Shown in pieces: positions 16,758 through 25,422 of a stretch of 64,000 nt of DNA; within the stretch, counting starts at the first letter, position 1; each line of letters opens with the position of its first letter. The notes under the pieces are model-generated. The model made no database searches and was not told the DNA's origin. It saw only the letters and a program-made list of their open reading frames with translations. The DNA is from CAWIJK01 sp963836375 (GTDB lineage Bacteria; Actinomycetota; Acidimicrobiia; Acidimicrobiales; RAAP-2), in contig CAWIJK010000002.1 of the NCBI GenBank assembly GCA_963836375.1, forward strand, positions 1,364,001 to 1,428,000, in the 5' to 3' direction. The position numbers and the translations under genes are program-made.

Positions 16758-17228
16758 TCAGCCGGCCACGGCCGCCAGGACCTCGATCTCCACCGCCCCA
16801 CCCCGGGGGAGCGCCGCCACCCCGACGGCCGAACGGGTGTGCCGGCCGGCCTCGCCGAACACGTCGGCCAGCACCCGGCTGGCCCCGTCGACCACGGCCG
16901 GCTGCTGGTGGAAGTCCGGGGCCGAGGCCACGTACCCGGTGACCGTCAAGATGCGCGAGATCCGGTCCAGCGAGCCGAGCGCCACCTCGAGGACGGCCAG
17001 GGCGTTGAGGGCGCACACGGCGGCCGCCTCGGCCCCCTGCTCGACGGTGACGTCGACGCCGAGGGTACCCAGGCAGGTCAGCTCGCCGGCGATCCGGGGC
17101 AGCTGGCCCGAGGTCCGGGCCACCCCGCCGAACACGACGACCGCGTCGAGCGGGTCGTGCGGCGGGTGGGGGCCGTGGAGGGTGAGGCCGAGCTCCTCGA
17201 GCCGGGCCCGCGTCCGGTCTGCGCTCAC
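16758..17228 (-). CDS. RidA/YjgF-family protein
   Basis: 156 residues from GTG 17228, overlapping the aldolase stop by four bases (GTGA). The fold markers are RTSGQLPRIAGELTCLGTLG, QGAEAAAVCALNALAVLEVALG, RISRILTVTGYVASAPDF and GRHTRSAVGVAALPRGGAVEIE, matching the trimeric YjgF/Rid barrel. The RS at HTRSAVG corresponds to the Arg region that binds carboxylates in deaminating RidA. It may hydrolyse reactive enamines or imines, or be a Rid-like isomerase. Coupling to a class II aldolase suggests a role in the same step. Confidence 0.78.
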   Translation of the reverse strand: MSADRTRARLEELGLTLHGPHPPHDPLDAVVVFGGVARTSGQLPRIAGELTCLGTLGVDVTVEQGAEAAAVCALNALAVLEVALGSLDRISRILTVTGYVASAPDFHQQPAVVDGASRVLADVFGEAGRHTRSAVGVAALPRGGAVEIEVLAAVAG

Positions 17229-17875
17229 CCCTGGGTGCGCAGATACTCGTAGACGCTGGCGAAGCTCTTGTCGACCTTCTCGGGGAGGTGGTGGATCTCG
17301 CCCAGTTGGCGGGCCCCCCAGATGATCTTGGCGCTCCGCTCGACCAGGGCGGTGATGTGCATGGCCTTGCCCGGCGTGGGTGCGACGGCCACCATCCCGT
17401 GGTTGGCGATGAGCGCCGCCCCGCGCCCCTGGAGGGCCTTGACCGCCTGCTCCCCCAGCTCGTCGGTGCCGCTCATGGCGTACTCGGTGCAGCGCACGTC
17501 GCCACCGATGTACACGGAGAACTCGTCGATGCAGGCCGGGACGGCCTGCTGGGCCACCGCGAACATCGAGGCGTGGATGGCGTGGGAGTGGATGACACAG
17601 GCGATGTCGTCGAACGCGGCCATGCAGGCCAGGTGCAGCAGCTTCTCCGACGACGGTGAACGGTCCCCCGAGACCACCTCGCCGGCCGGGGTGATGACCA
17701 CCAGGTCCTCGAGCGTCATCTCGCGGTAGTCGAGCGACGAGGGGGTGATGACGATGTTTCCGTCCTGGCGGCGGGCCGAGATGTTGCCCGCCGTCCCCTC
17801 GACCAGGCCCTTCTCCAAGAGCTCCTTGGCCGCGGCCAGGACCTCTTCGTGGGCGTTCTCGACAAAGCGGGCCAT
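17225..17875 (-). CDS. Class II aldolase/adducin-family protein (fuculose-phosphate aldolase-like)
   Basis: 216 residues, ATG 17875 with AAGGAG upstream. GTAGNISAR, ITPSSLDYREM, SSEKLLHLACM, the zinc pair HSHAIHAS and the later IANHGMVAVAPTPGKAMH are the hallmarks of zinc aldolases that split sugar phosphates or 2-oxo acids with dihydroxyacetone phosphate or similar products. All three metal histidines (two in HSH, one in NHG) are present. It is operonic with RidA and divergent from the SDR at 18017, with operator site 5 between them. Confidence 0.85.
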   Translation of the reverse strand: MARFVENAHEEVLAAAKELLEKGLVEGTAGNISARRQDGNIVITPSSLDYREMTLEDLVVITPAGEVVSGDRSPSSEKLLHLACMAAFDDIACVIHSHAIHASMFAVAQQAVPACIDEFSVYIGGDVRCTEYAMSGTDELGEQAVKALQGRGAALIANHGMVAVAPTPGKAMHITALVERSAKIIWGARQLGEIHHLPEKVDKSFASVYEYLRTQG

Positions 17876-17972
17876 GGGCACGGCTCCTTGTGGCGGTTGG
17901 CTGGCGGTGCCCGGGCCGCAGCGCGGCCCGGCGGGACGTGGTCCATCGTACTTCGACCCGGGCCGGCCTGCC

Positions 17973-17986
17973 TGACGCAGATGTCA
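17973..17986. promoter_or_regulatory. TGAC-N6-GTCA operator, site 5 (between aldolase and SDR)
   Basis: TGACGCAGATGTCA. The plus-strand -10 TATGCT (18005-18010) lies 18 nt downstream, so the operator overlaps the -35 region of the leaderless SDR gene. This is the same geometry as site 2. Confidence 0.68.
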
Positions 17987-18016
17987 GGGAACTCGGTCGG
18001 CGGATATGCTCGCCCG

Positions 18017-18907
18017 ATGGGCCTTCTTGACGGACGGGTGGCAGTGGTGACCGGGGCAGGACGGGGCATCGGGCGCGACATCGCGCTCTGCTTGGCCGGA
18101 GAGGGGGCCAAGCTGGTGGTCAACGACGTCGGGGTCTCCTTGGCCGGCGAGGGCACCGGCGAGGACCCCGCGGCGGCCGTCTGCAAGGAGATCGAGGCGG
18201 CGGGCGGCGAGGCCGTCCCCAACCACGACTCGGTCAGCGACTTCGACGCCGCCGCCGGCATCGTCGCCGCCGCCACCGGGGCCTTCGGCCGTCTCGACAT
18301 CCTGGTCAACAACGCCGGGATCGTCCGGGACCGCACCCTGGTCAAGATGGACGAGTCCGACTATGACGCCGTGATCGCCGTCCACCAGAAGGGGACCTTC
18401 AACACCACCCGGCACGCCGCCCCGCTGATGAAAGAGGCCGGCTACGGGAGGATCGTCAACATCACCTCGTCGGCCGGCCTGCGGGGCAACTTCGGCCAGA
18501 CCAACTACGGGGCGGCCAAGGCGGCGATCATGGGCATGACCTTCGTCTGGGCCCTCGAGCTCGGCCGCTACGGCATCACGGTCAACGCGGTGGCCCCGGC
18601 CGGCTTCACCCGGATGACCGAGGGCCTCTACGAGGGGGCGGAGCCCCCCCCCGACCAGGACCCGGCCCTCAACGCCCCCCTCGTCGCCTACCTGGCCTCC
18701 GAGGACGCCTCCTACGTCAACGGCCAGGTCCTCGGGCGGACCGGCTTCGCCTACACCATCTTCCAGACCCCCCGGCAGGTGGCCGCCATGTGGCGCGAGG
18801 ACGGCTGGACCCCCAAGCAGGTGGCCGACCACTTCCACGAGGTCCTGGGCCAGCACCTCCAGCCGGTCGGGATGCCGGCCCACCCCCTCATCGGCAAGAA
18901 GGACTGA
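18017..18907 (+). CDS. Short-chain dehydrogenase (3-hydroxyacyl-CoA dehydrogenase / FabG-like)
   Basis: 296 residues from ATG 18017, six bases after TATGCT. Features are VTGAGRGIGRDIAL, NNAGIVRDRTLVKMDESDYD, SSAGLRGNFGQTNYGAAKA (Ser and YxxxK) and a long tail (about 240-296) with PRQVAAMWREDGWTPKQVADHF. The core is closest to the (R)-3-hydroxyacyl-CoA dehydrogenase domain of peroxisomal multifunctional enzyme type 2, which fits beta-oxidation. It lies under operator site 5. The substrate chain is unknown. Confidence 0.86.
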   Translation: MGLLDGRVAVVTGAGRGIGRDIALCLAGEGAKLVVNDVGVSLAGEGTGEDPAAAVCKEIEAAGGEAVPNHDSVSDFDAAAGIVAAATGAFGRLDILVNNAGIVRDRTLVKMDESDYDAVIAVHQKGTFNTTRHAAPLMKEAGYGRIVNITSSAGLRGNFGQTNYGAAKAAIMGMTFVWALELGRYGITVNAVAPAGFTRMTEGLYEGAEPPPDQDPALNAPLVAYLASEDASYVNGQVLGRTGFAYTIFQTPRQVAAMWREDGWTPKQVADHFHEVLGQHLQPVGMPAHPLIGKKD

Positions 18908-18979
18908 GGCCGACACCTCCCGCGCCCCGGGGGTCCGTCGCCGTCGCACCGGATCGGCGCCGCCGCTAGGGTCGGTCTG

Positions 18980-18993
18980 CCGGCAATTGCCGG
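18980..18993. promoter_or_regulatory. Perfect 14-bp palindrome in aldehyde dehydrogenase leader
   Basis: CCGGCAATTGCCGG starts seven bases after a -10-like TAGGGT (18967-18972), at the predicted transcription start of the gene beginning at 19088. It is unlike the TGAC-N6-GTCA sites, so it would be recognised by a different regulator, or form a 5' hairpin. Confidence 0.5.
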
Positions 18994-19011
18994 TGGGCAC
19001 CGGCCCGTGCT

Positions 19012-19041
19012 CCAGCAACCGTCACGCCAGCAACCGTCACG
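19012..19041. repeat. Perfect 15-bp tandem duplication in leader
   Basis: CCAGCAACCGTCACG occurs twice head to tail, followed by a degenerate third unit, within the leader of the aldehyde dehydrogenase gene (ATG 19088). Related arrays are at 10086, 31245 and 39082. Confidence 0.8.
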
Positions 19042-19087
19042 CCGCCGCCGGTCACCGGCCGGTGACCGCCACCCGCAGGGAGACAGC

Positions 19088-20507
19088 ATGGAAGTCCGCG
19101 ACAAGCTCTACATCGGGGGCGCCTGGGTGCCCTCCACCGGCACCGGGACGCTCGAGGTCGTCGACTCGAACAACGAGGAGGTGATGGCGACCATCCCCGA
19201 GGGGACCGCCGAGGACGTCGACAAGGCGGTCCAGGCCGCTGCCGACGCCTTCGCCGACTGGTCGGCCACCTCGGTCGAGGAGCGGGCCAAGATGCTGTCG
19301 CGGATCTCCGAGGGCCTGGCGGCACGCACCGACGAGATCGCCCAGACAATCTCGCGCGAGGTCGGGATGCCGATGACCCTGTCGGGGGCCATCCAGGTCG
19401 GCCTGCCCACCGGGGCCTTCGCCGAGATCGCCACGCAGATCACCGAATTCGACTGGGAGGAGGAGCTCGGCAACTCGCTCATCGTGCGCGAGCCGGTCGG
19501 GGTCGTCGGCGCCATCACCCCGTGGAACTACCCCCTTTACCAGATCGCCCTCAAGGTGGCGCCCGCCCTGGCCTCGGGCTGCACGGTCGTGCTCAAGCCG
19601 AGCGAGGTGGCCCCCCTGAACGCCTTCGCCCTGGCCGAGGTGATCGACGAGGTCGGCCTGCCACCGGGGGTCTTCAACCTGGTCACCGGGGCTGGGGCCG
19701 GTGGTCGGCGAGGCCATCGCCTCGCACCCGAGGGTCGACATGGTGTCGTTCACCGGCTCGACCCGGGCCGGCAAGCGGGTGATGCAGCTGGCGGCCGAAT
19801 CGGTCAAGCGGGTCGCCCTCGAGCTTGGCGGCAAGTCGGCCAACGTCATCTTGGAGGACGCCGACCTCGACGCGGCGGTGCCGAGCGGCATCTTCGCCTG
19901 CTACCTCAACTCGGGCCAGACCTGCTCGGCCCTCACCCGGATGATCGTGCCCCGCTCGCGGCTGGCCGAGGTGGAGGAGAAGGCGGCGGCGGCGGCCGCC
20001 GGCTTCCCGCCGGGCGACGCCTTCGAGCCGGGCGTGATGCTCGGACCGCTCATCTCGGCCACCCAGCGCGACCGGGTCAGGGGCTACATACAAAAGGGCA
20101 TCGACGAGGGGGCCAAGCTCGTCGTCGGGGGCACCGGGGCCCCCGAGGGCCACGACAAGGGCTACTTCGTCCAGCCGACGGTGTTCTCCGAGGTCACCAA
20201 GGACATGACGATCGCCCAGGAGGAGATCTTCGGGCCGGTCCTGTCGATCCTCCCCTACGACACCGAGGACGAGGCGGTCGAGATCGCCAACAGCACCATC
20301 TACGGGCTGGCCGGCGGGGTCTGGGCGGGTGACAACGAGCACGCCGAGCAGGTGGCCCGGCGGCTGCGCACTGGACAGGTCGACATCAACGGCGGCGCCT
20401 TCAACCCCGAGGCTCCGTTCGGGGGTTACCGCCAGTCGGGCATCGGGCGCGAGCGGGGCCGGTACGGCTTCGAGGAGTACCTCGAGGTGAAGTCGCTCCA
20501 GCGCTGA
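19088..20507 (+). pseudogene. NAD(P)-dependent aldehyde dehydrogenase, frameshifted by one base
   Basis: ATG 19088 with AGGGAG upstream. The first frame (19088 to about 19695) gives an ALDH N-terminus, including AITPWNYPLYQIALKVAPAL and VLKPSEVAPL. At GGCTGGGGCCGG near 19690 the reading moves to the next frame, which continues without loss: VGEAIASHPRVDMVSFTGST, ALELGGKSANVI (catalytic Glu), NSGQTCSALTR (catalytic Cys), EEIFGPVLS. Removing one G from the GGGG run restores a protein of about 472 residues with every catalytic residue. The enzyme would oxidise an aldehyde to an acid. The perfect conservation after the shift suggests a sequence error or very recent mutation. Confidence 0.85.
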
Positions 20508-20562
20508 GCGCCCCGGCGCCCCCGGGTTGGGCTGGCCCCGCGCCATCGGGCATCATGGGGCG

Positions 20563-20793
20563 ATGGGATCCAAGGGGAGTCGAGCGCGCAAGCCCAAGCA
20601 ACGCCTGGCCAAGGTGCCCAAGTACGAAGAGCCCAACAACATCCCGCTGGCCGGCCTGGGGGGCGGGGCCGAGACCGGTGCCGGCCGGCTCGGCCACGGC
20701 TCGGACCACCATCACCCCGGGCAGCCGGGCAAGGCCGGCAAGTTCATGCTGCGGGTGCTCGGACTCCGGCCCAAGGGCGAACAGACCCACTGA
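20563..20793 (+). CDS. Small basic hypothetical protein
   Basis: 76 residues from ATG 20563, six bases after a weak -10-like CATCAT. The N-terminus is strongly basic (SKGSRARKPKQRLAKVPKY), followed by EEPNNIPLAGLGGG, a Gly/His-rich middle (HGSDHHHPGQPGKAG) and FMLRVLGLRPKG. No membrane segment or signal is seen. The basic start and PNNIPLAGLG phrase look like a conserved short actinobacterial protein, but I do not recognise its family. It sits alone between two secreted or metabolic genes. Confidence 0.55.
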   Translation: MGSKGSRARKPKQRLAKVPKYEEPNNIPLAGLGGGAETGAGRLGHGSDHHHPGQPGKAGKFMLRVLGLRPKGEQTH

Positions 20794-20845
20794 GCGGGCC
20801 GTGGCCCGACCCCGGCCGGCCACCGCCCCTGGCTAGTGTCGACCG

Positions 20846-21787
20846 ATGCCCAGGAACCGACCCCGGCGCTCCGGCGTCGCCGCCGTCGCCCGCCCGCTGG
20901 CCGGCGCAGCGTTCGTCCTGGCCGGGCTGGGCGCCGCCGGTGTCGGGGGCTCGCCTGGGGCCGGGGCCCAGTCCACCACCGCCCCGCAGTACTACGTCTC
21001 GGTCGGTGACTCCTACGCCGCGGGGTACCAGCCGACCAGCGCCACCGGCGGCCACAGCACCACCAACGGCTTCGCCTACCAGGTCGTCCGGCTGGCCGCC
21101 GCCAAGGGCTACCACTACAAGCTGGTCAACTTCGGCTGCGGTGGCGCCACCACGACCTCCATCTTGACCTCCAAGGGCTGCGCGCGGGTGCTGCTCGGGC
21201 CGGGTGCACCCTCGTACCCGACCCTCACCCAGGCCGCCGCGGCCGAACAGTTCATCAGGGCCCACAAGGGCCGCATCGGGCTGATCACGGTCTCGATCGG
21301 GGGCAACGACGTGACCGCCTGCGCGACGTCGGCCACGCCCATCCCGTGCGTCGCCACCGCGGTTCGCACCATCCGGGACAACCTCTCCACCCTGGTCAAC
21401 GGGCTCCGCTCGGCCGCCGGTCCGAAGGTGCGCATCGTCGGCACCACCTACCCCGACGTGATCTTGGGCGAGGACCTCTCGACCCAACCGGCCCAGAAGA
21501 ACCTGGCCACCCTCTCGGTGGTGGCCTTCAAGACCCTGATCAACCCGGCCCTCAAGGCCGGCTACCTCGAGGTGGGCGGCCAGTTCGTGGACGTGACCGC
21601 GGCCACCGGCGCCTACGGGCCGCTGACCGCCACCACCATGCTCGCCCCCTACGGCACCATCCCGGTCCCGGTGGCCAAGGTCTGCGAGCTCACCTACTTC
21701 TGCCAGTACCACAACATCCACCCCCGCACCGCCGGCTACACGGTGATCGCCAAGCTCGTCGCGGGCACCCTCCCCCGCCGGTCCTGA
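20846..21787 (+). CDS. Secreted SGNH/GDSL hydrolase (lipase/esterase)
   Basis: 313 residues from ATG 20846, six bases after TAGTGT. The signal peptide is an Arg-rich start, then AGAAFVLAGLGAAGV, ending near GAQS. Block I is VSVGDSYAAG with Ser56 as nucleophile, block III is SIGGNDV, and block V is near the C-terminus at HNIHPRTAGY, supplying the catalytic His. This matches secreted SGNH lipases such as the Streptomyces type. It would hydrolyse esters outside the cell. It is followed by the histidine-rich secreted peptide gene. Confidence 0.9.
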   Translation: MPRNRPRRSGVAAVARPLAGAAFVLAGLGAAGVGGSPGAGAQSTTAPQYYVSVGDSYAAGYQPTSATGGHSTTNGFAYQVVRLAAAKGYHYKLVNFGCGGATTTSILTSKGCARVLLGPGAPSYPTLTQAAAAEQFIRAHKGRIGLITVSIGGNDVTACATSATPIPCVATAVRTIRDNLSTLVNGLRSAAGPKVRIVGTTYPDVILGEDLSTQPAQKNLATLSVVAFKTLINPALKAGYLEVGGQFVDVTAATGAYGPLTATTMLAPYGTIPVPVAKVCELTYFCQYHNIHPRTAGYTVIAKLVAGTLPRRS

Positions 21788-21971
21788 GCGCACGGGCGCG
21801 GCGGTGCTCCCGGCGCTCGGCCGGGCGTGCGTCGGCGCCGGGCCCGGACCCGCCGCCCCGGGGGATTCTGACGGCTGACCTGGGGGGTCTCGTTCGGCGG
21901 GGCCGGCCGAGATCCCCGGAGGGCACCGTAGTAGCCTGCCCGTTTGCGGGCGGACGGGAGGACGCGGGGAC

Positions 21972-22193
21972 GTGATCGGCGGGGGAGTCTCGAGGGCACG
22001 GCGTCTCTGGCCGGCGCTGCTCGTCACGGCGTTCGTGGCCGTGGGGGTTCTGCCCGGGGTCGCCGGCGCGGCGCCCTCTGACACCCAGCCCGGGTACCAG
22101 CTCACCGTCTCCCACGGCGTCCCCCCCTCGTGCGGACACCACCACCACCACCATCATCATCATCGGGTCCACGCCTGCTCGTCGGCTCTGTGA
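21972..22193 (+). CDS. Small secreted peptide with nine consecutive histidines
   Basis: 73 residues from GTG 21972, with GGGAGG upstream and a -10-like TAGCCT at 21932-21937. An Arg-containing start and a hydrophobic stretch ending GVAGAAPS make a clean signal peptide. The mature part of about 41 residues contains CG, nine His, RVHAC, so the His tract is bracketed by two cysteines that could form a disulfide. This suggests extracellular metal (zinc, nickel or copper) binding. The His codons are CAC x5 then CAT x4, so repeat expansion may have lengthened the tract. It is convergent with the zinc-dependent mannosidase gene. Confidence 0.65.
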   Translation: MIGGGVSRARRLWPALLVTAFVAVGVLPGVAGAAPSDTQPGYQLTVSHGVPPSCGHHHHHHHHHRVHACSSAL

Positions 22194-22241
22194 CCGACCG
22201 GACCGATTCGGGCGGGCCGAGCCGGGCCGGGTGCCGGAGAC

Positions 22242-25200
22242 TCAGCGTTCGAGCCTGAGCGTCACCACCTCGAACGGCGTCAAGGCGATGGTCACCGCCG
22301 CCCCGCTGGACTCGGCCGCGGCCAGCTCCCGCTCCAACAGGTCGGTGACCGTGGCCCGGCCGAGCCCGAACGGCGCCGTCACGGTGACCGGCCCCCGGCG
22401 GCCCCAGGCCTCGTAGAGGCGGACCACCAGGGCCTCGGGGTCGTCGTCGGCCCGCTTGACCGTCTCGACGACCACGTTCGGCGCGTCGAGCGAGAGCAGC
22501 GAGGTCCGGCGGCCGAGCGGCCCGGTGTGGGCCGTCGCCGGGACGGCCCGGAGGGAGGCGTTGAGGTCGTATCCGGCGTCGATCACGCCCGCCTCCCGCA
22601 GGTCCCCGGCGTGGGGCACCAGTCGGTAGGTGAAGTGCTGGTGCCCCCGGTCGGCCACCGGGTCGGGCCAGGTCGGGGCGCGCAGCAGCGAGAGCCGGAT
22701 GACGTTGCCGGTGATGTCGTAGCCGTACTTGCAGTCGTTCAGGAGGGCCACGCCGTACCCGGACTCTGACAGGTCGGCCCACTTGTGGGCACAGACCTCG
22801 AAACGCGCCACGTCCCAGCTGGTGTTGGCGTGGGTCGGTCGCTCGACGTGGCCGAACTGGATCTCGTAGGTCGCCCGCAGGCTGCGGACCGAGACCGGGA
22901 AGGCCACCTTCAAGAGCCGGTTCGTCTCGTGCCACTCCACCTCGGTGTCGAATTCGACATGGCGGGCGCCGGCCGCCAGACGGATCACCTGGGTGACACT
23001 CGAGTCGCCGAAGTGGCGGGTCACCCGCAGGCCGGCTCGGAGCGGCCCGGCCTCGGCCACCTCGATGGCGTCGACCGCGTCGAGGTCCTCCACCTGGTCG
23101 AAGCTGAACCGGTCGATGTCCCAGGCGTCGTAGAAGTTGGGGTAGTCGGGGTGGAGCTGGAAGAGGTTCGCCCGTCCGCCCTCGGCCAGCACCTCGCGCC
23201 CGACGGCCTTGTCGAACACCGAGGACAACAAGCCACGGTCGTCGAGGACGACCCGGAGGTGCTCGTTCTCGAGGGTGCGGGGCCCGGCGGTCACCCGGGC
23301 GGGGTCGGACCGCTCCCCGGGCCCGAGGTCGTAGACGGCGAAGCCCAAGGCGGGCACCGTCGCTTCGAACAGGGCCCGGCCCTCGGCGTCGCGCTGGACC
23401 GGGCCGGTGCGCCCGGAGGGATCGGTGGCCGCGGTGAGCGTCTCGGGGGCCTCGACGGCGACCAGCTCGCGGCGGGGGTGCGACAGGGGGTTGAAGACCA
23501 CCACCGGGTGGCCGGTGTCCGAGGTGTCGGCGGCACCGGCCAGCTCGCCCAGGGCCCGCTCGGCCAGCTGGTTCGCCTCGGCGATGACCTTGGCGTGGTC
23601 GCGGGCGGTGTCCTCGTAGACCCAGTGGATGCCCGAGCCGGGAATGATGTCGTGGAACTGGTGCAAGAGGAGCACCTTCCACAGCCCGTCGAGGGCGTCG
23701 GCCGGGTAGTCGGACCCGGTCACCAACGCCGCCCAGAGCTCGGCCTCGCGCAGGGCGAACTCGCCGCGGCGGTTCCCGAGCTTGGTCGCCGCCTGGCTGG
23801 TGTAGGTGCCCCGGTGGAGCTCGAGGTAGAGCTCGCCCGCCCAGACCGGGGCGTCGGCCGCCTCGGCCTCGGCCTCGGCTTGGCTGAAGAACGCCCGGGG
23901 TCCCTCGATGCTGAGCCGCGGCACCCCGTCGGTCTCGGCCAGCCGGCGGGCCGACTCGAGCATCTCGGCGGTGGGGCCACCGCCCCCGTCCCCCCAGCCG
24001 AAGAGGTAGAGCGACCGTGAGGCCCGGTCGTGGTCCTTGAAGTTCTCGACGGCGAAGCGCAGCTCGCGCACGCTCACGTTGCCGTTGTAAGTGTCCGCCG
24101 GCGGGAAGTGGGTGAAGACCCGCGAGCCGTCGATGCCCTCCCAGAAGAAGCTGTGGTGGGGCAGCACGTTGTACTGGTTCCACGAGAGCTTCTGGGTGAG
24201 GAACCAGCGGATGCCGGCCCGCCGCATGATCTGGGGCAGGGCGGCCGAGTAGCCGAACACGTCGGGCAGCCAGACGTCGCTGGTCTCGATCCCGAACTCG
24301 TCGAGGTAGAAGCGCTTGCCGTGGACGATCTGGCGGACGAGCGACTCGCCCGACGGGATGTTGCAGTCGGCCTCCACCCACATCGAGCCGGTGGGCTCGA
24401 CCCTCCCCTCGGCGATCCGGGCCTTCAACCGCTCGTAGAGGTCCGGGTACCGGTCGCGCATCCAGGCCAGGTGCTGGGCCTGGGAGACGGCGAAGCGGTA
24501 CTCGGGGTAGCGGTCCATCAGGTCGAGGGCGGTGGAGAAGGTCCGGGCGCACTTGCGGACCGTCTCGCGCAGCGGCCAGAGCCACGCCGTGTCGAGATGG
24601 GCGTGGCCGATCATGGCCACGGCGTGGGTGCCCGGAGCGGGCCGCTCGGCCAGCAGCTCGCTCAGCACCGGGGCGGCCCGGCGCCAGCTCTGCGAGATGT
24701 CGGGCAGCTCGAGCAGGTTGCAGGCCCGCTCCAGCCCGGCGCAGACCCGGGCCCAGCGGGGCTCGCCCTCGGGCAGCTCGCCCAGCAGCTCGACGGTGAC
24801 CCGGAAGTCGTGCCAGAACCCCTCGAACTCGGGGTCCCGGACGTGGAGGTCGGCCTGGGCCAGGGTGAACAGCGGGGCGCCGTCGGGCTCGGCCAGCAGC
24901 ATCGGCCAGGGGTTGGTGCCGAAGGGCGAGGGCGGGTTGGCGGCCGCCTCGACGAACACCTCGACCGCCTCCCCGCCGAGGGCGGCCGTCGCTACCAGGT
25001 GCTCGCGATGGTTGGGGGAGAGCCCCTGGACCGGCCGGCCGTCGCGCCACACGAGGGCCTCGGCCCCGAAACCAGTCGAGCCGGCGCCGCCGATGGCGAA
25101 GCCGAGCGCCACCTGGCGCCCGGCCCATTCGGGTGGGACGGCGCCACGCAGGCGGAACCAGGTGGTGTCCCAGGCCGGGCCCCACGCCCCGCCGACGGCG

Positions 25201-25367
25201 AACGGCTCGTAGTCGGCGGCGAAGGCCTCGGCGGCCGTGACCGGCTCGCCGTGGACGTGGAAGGCGGCCACCTCGAGGGGCACCGACGGGCCCCGGCGCC
25301 GCGGACGGACGAACTCGTGGAGGACCCGGACGATGCGACCGACACGGATCGAGTCCTCGGGGCGCAC
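22242..25367 (-). CDS. Alpha-mannosidase, glycoside hydrolase family 38
   Basis: 1041 residues. The GH38 catalytic domain has GHAHLDTAWLWPLRET (zinc His and Asp, residues 255-260) and TSDVWLPDVFGYSAALPQI, with Asp369 as probable nucleophile. WFLTQKLSWNQYN and the later FHDIIPGSGIHWVYEDT follow. The C-terminal half is beta-rich (GH38C), with LENEHLRVVLDDRG and VVETVKRADDD. It trims alpha-mannosyl residues; bacterial cytosolic members work on imported glycans. No signal peptide is seen. The start is GTG 25367, with TACACT eight bases before it. Confidence 0.93.
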   Translation of the reverse strand: MRPEDSIRVGRIVRVLHEFVRPRRRGPSVPLEVAAFHVHGEPVTAAEAFAADYEPFAVGGAWGPAWDTTWFRLRGAVPPEWAGRQVALGFAIGGAGSTGFGAEALVWRDGRPVQGLSPNHREHLVATAALGGEAVEVFVEAAANPPSPFGTNPWPMLLAEPDGAPLFTLAQADLHVRDPEFEGFWHDFRVTVELLGELPEGEPRWARVCAGLERACNLLELPDISQSWRRAAPVLSELLAERPAPGTHAVAMIGHAHLDTAWLWPLRETVRKCARTFSTALDLMDRYPEYRFAVSQAQHLAWMRDRYPDLYERLKARIAEGRVEPTGSMWVEADCNIPSGESLVRQIVHGKRFYLDEFGIETSDVWLPDVFGYSAALPQIMRRAGIRWFLTQKLSWNQYNVLPHHSFFWEGIDGSRVFTHFPPADTYNGNVSVRELRFAVENFKDHDRASRSLYLFGWGDGGGGPTAEMLESARRLAETDGVPRLSIEGPRAFFSQAEAEAEAADAPVWAGELYLELHRGTYTSQAATKLGNRRGEFALREAELWAALVTGSDYPADALDGLWKVLLLHQFHDIIPGSGIHWVYEDTARDHAKVIAEANQLAERALGELAGAADTSDTGHPVVVFNPLSHPRRELVAVEAPETLTAATDPSGRTGPVQRDAEGRALFEATVPALGFAVYDLGPGERSDPARVTAGPRTLENEHLRVVLDDRGLLSSVFDKAVGREVLAEGGRANLFQLHPDYPNFYDAWDIDRFSFDQVEDLDAVDAIEVAEAGPLRAGLRVTRHFGDSSVTQVIRLAAGARHVEFDTEVEWHETNRLLKVAFPVSVRSLRATYEIQFGHVERPTHANTSWDVARFEVCAHKWADLSESGYGVALLNDCKYGYDITGNVIRLSLLRAPTWPDPVADRGHQHFTYRLVPHAGDLREAGVIDAGYDLNASLRAVPATAHTGPLGRRTSLLSLDAPNVVVETVKRADDDPEALVVRLYEAWGRRGPVTVTAPFGLGRATVTDLLERELAAAESSGAAVTIALTPFEVVTLRLER

Positions 25368-25422
25368 GCCGCCCGAGTGTAGGTGAGCCCGGGCCGGTGC
25401 CCGGGCGCTCAGTGCCGCCAGG

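Noticed and set aside
22136..22164. CAC/CAT microsatellite considered as a non-coding repeat
   Set aside because: It is in frame within an ORF that has a ribosome site and signal peptide, so it is better read as a histidine tract.
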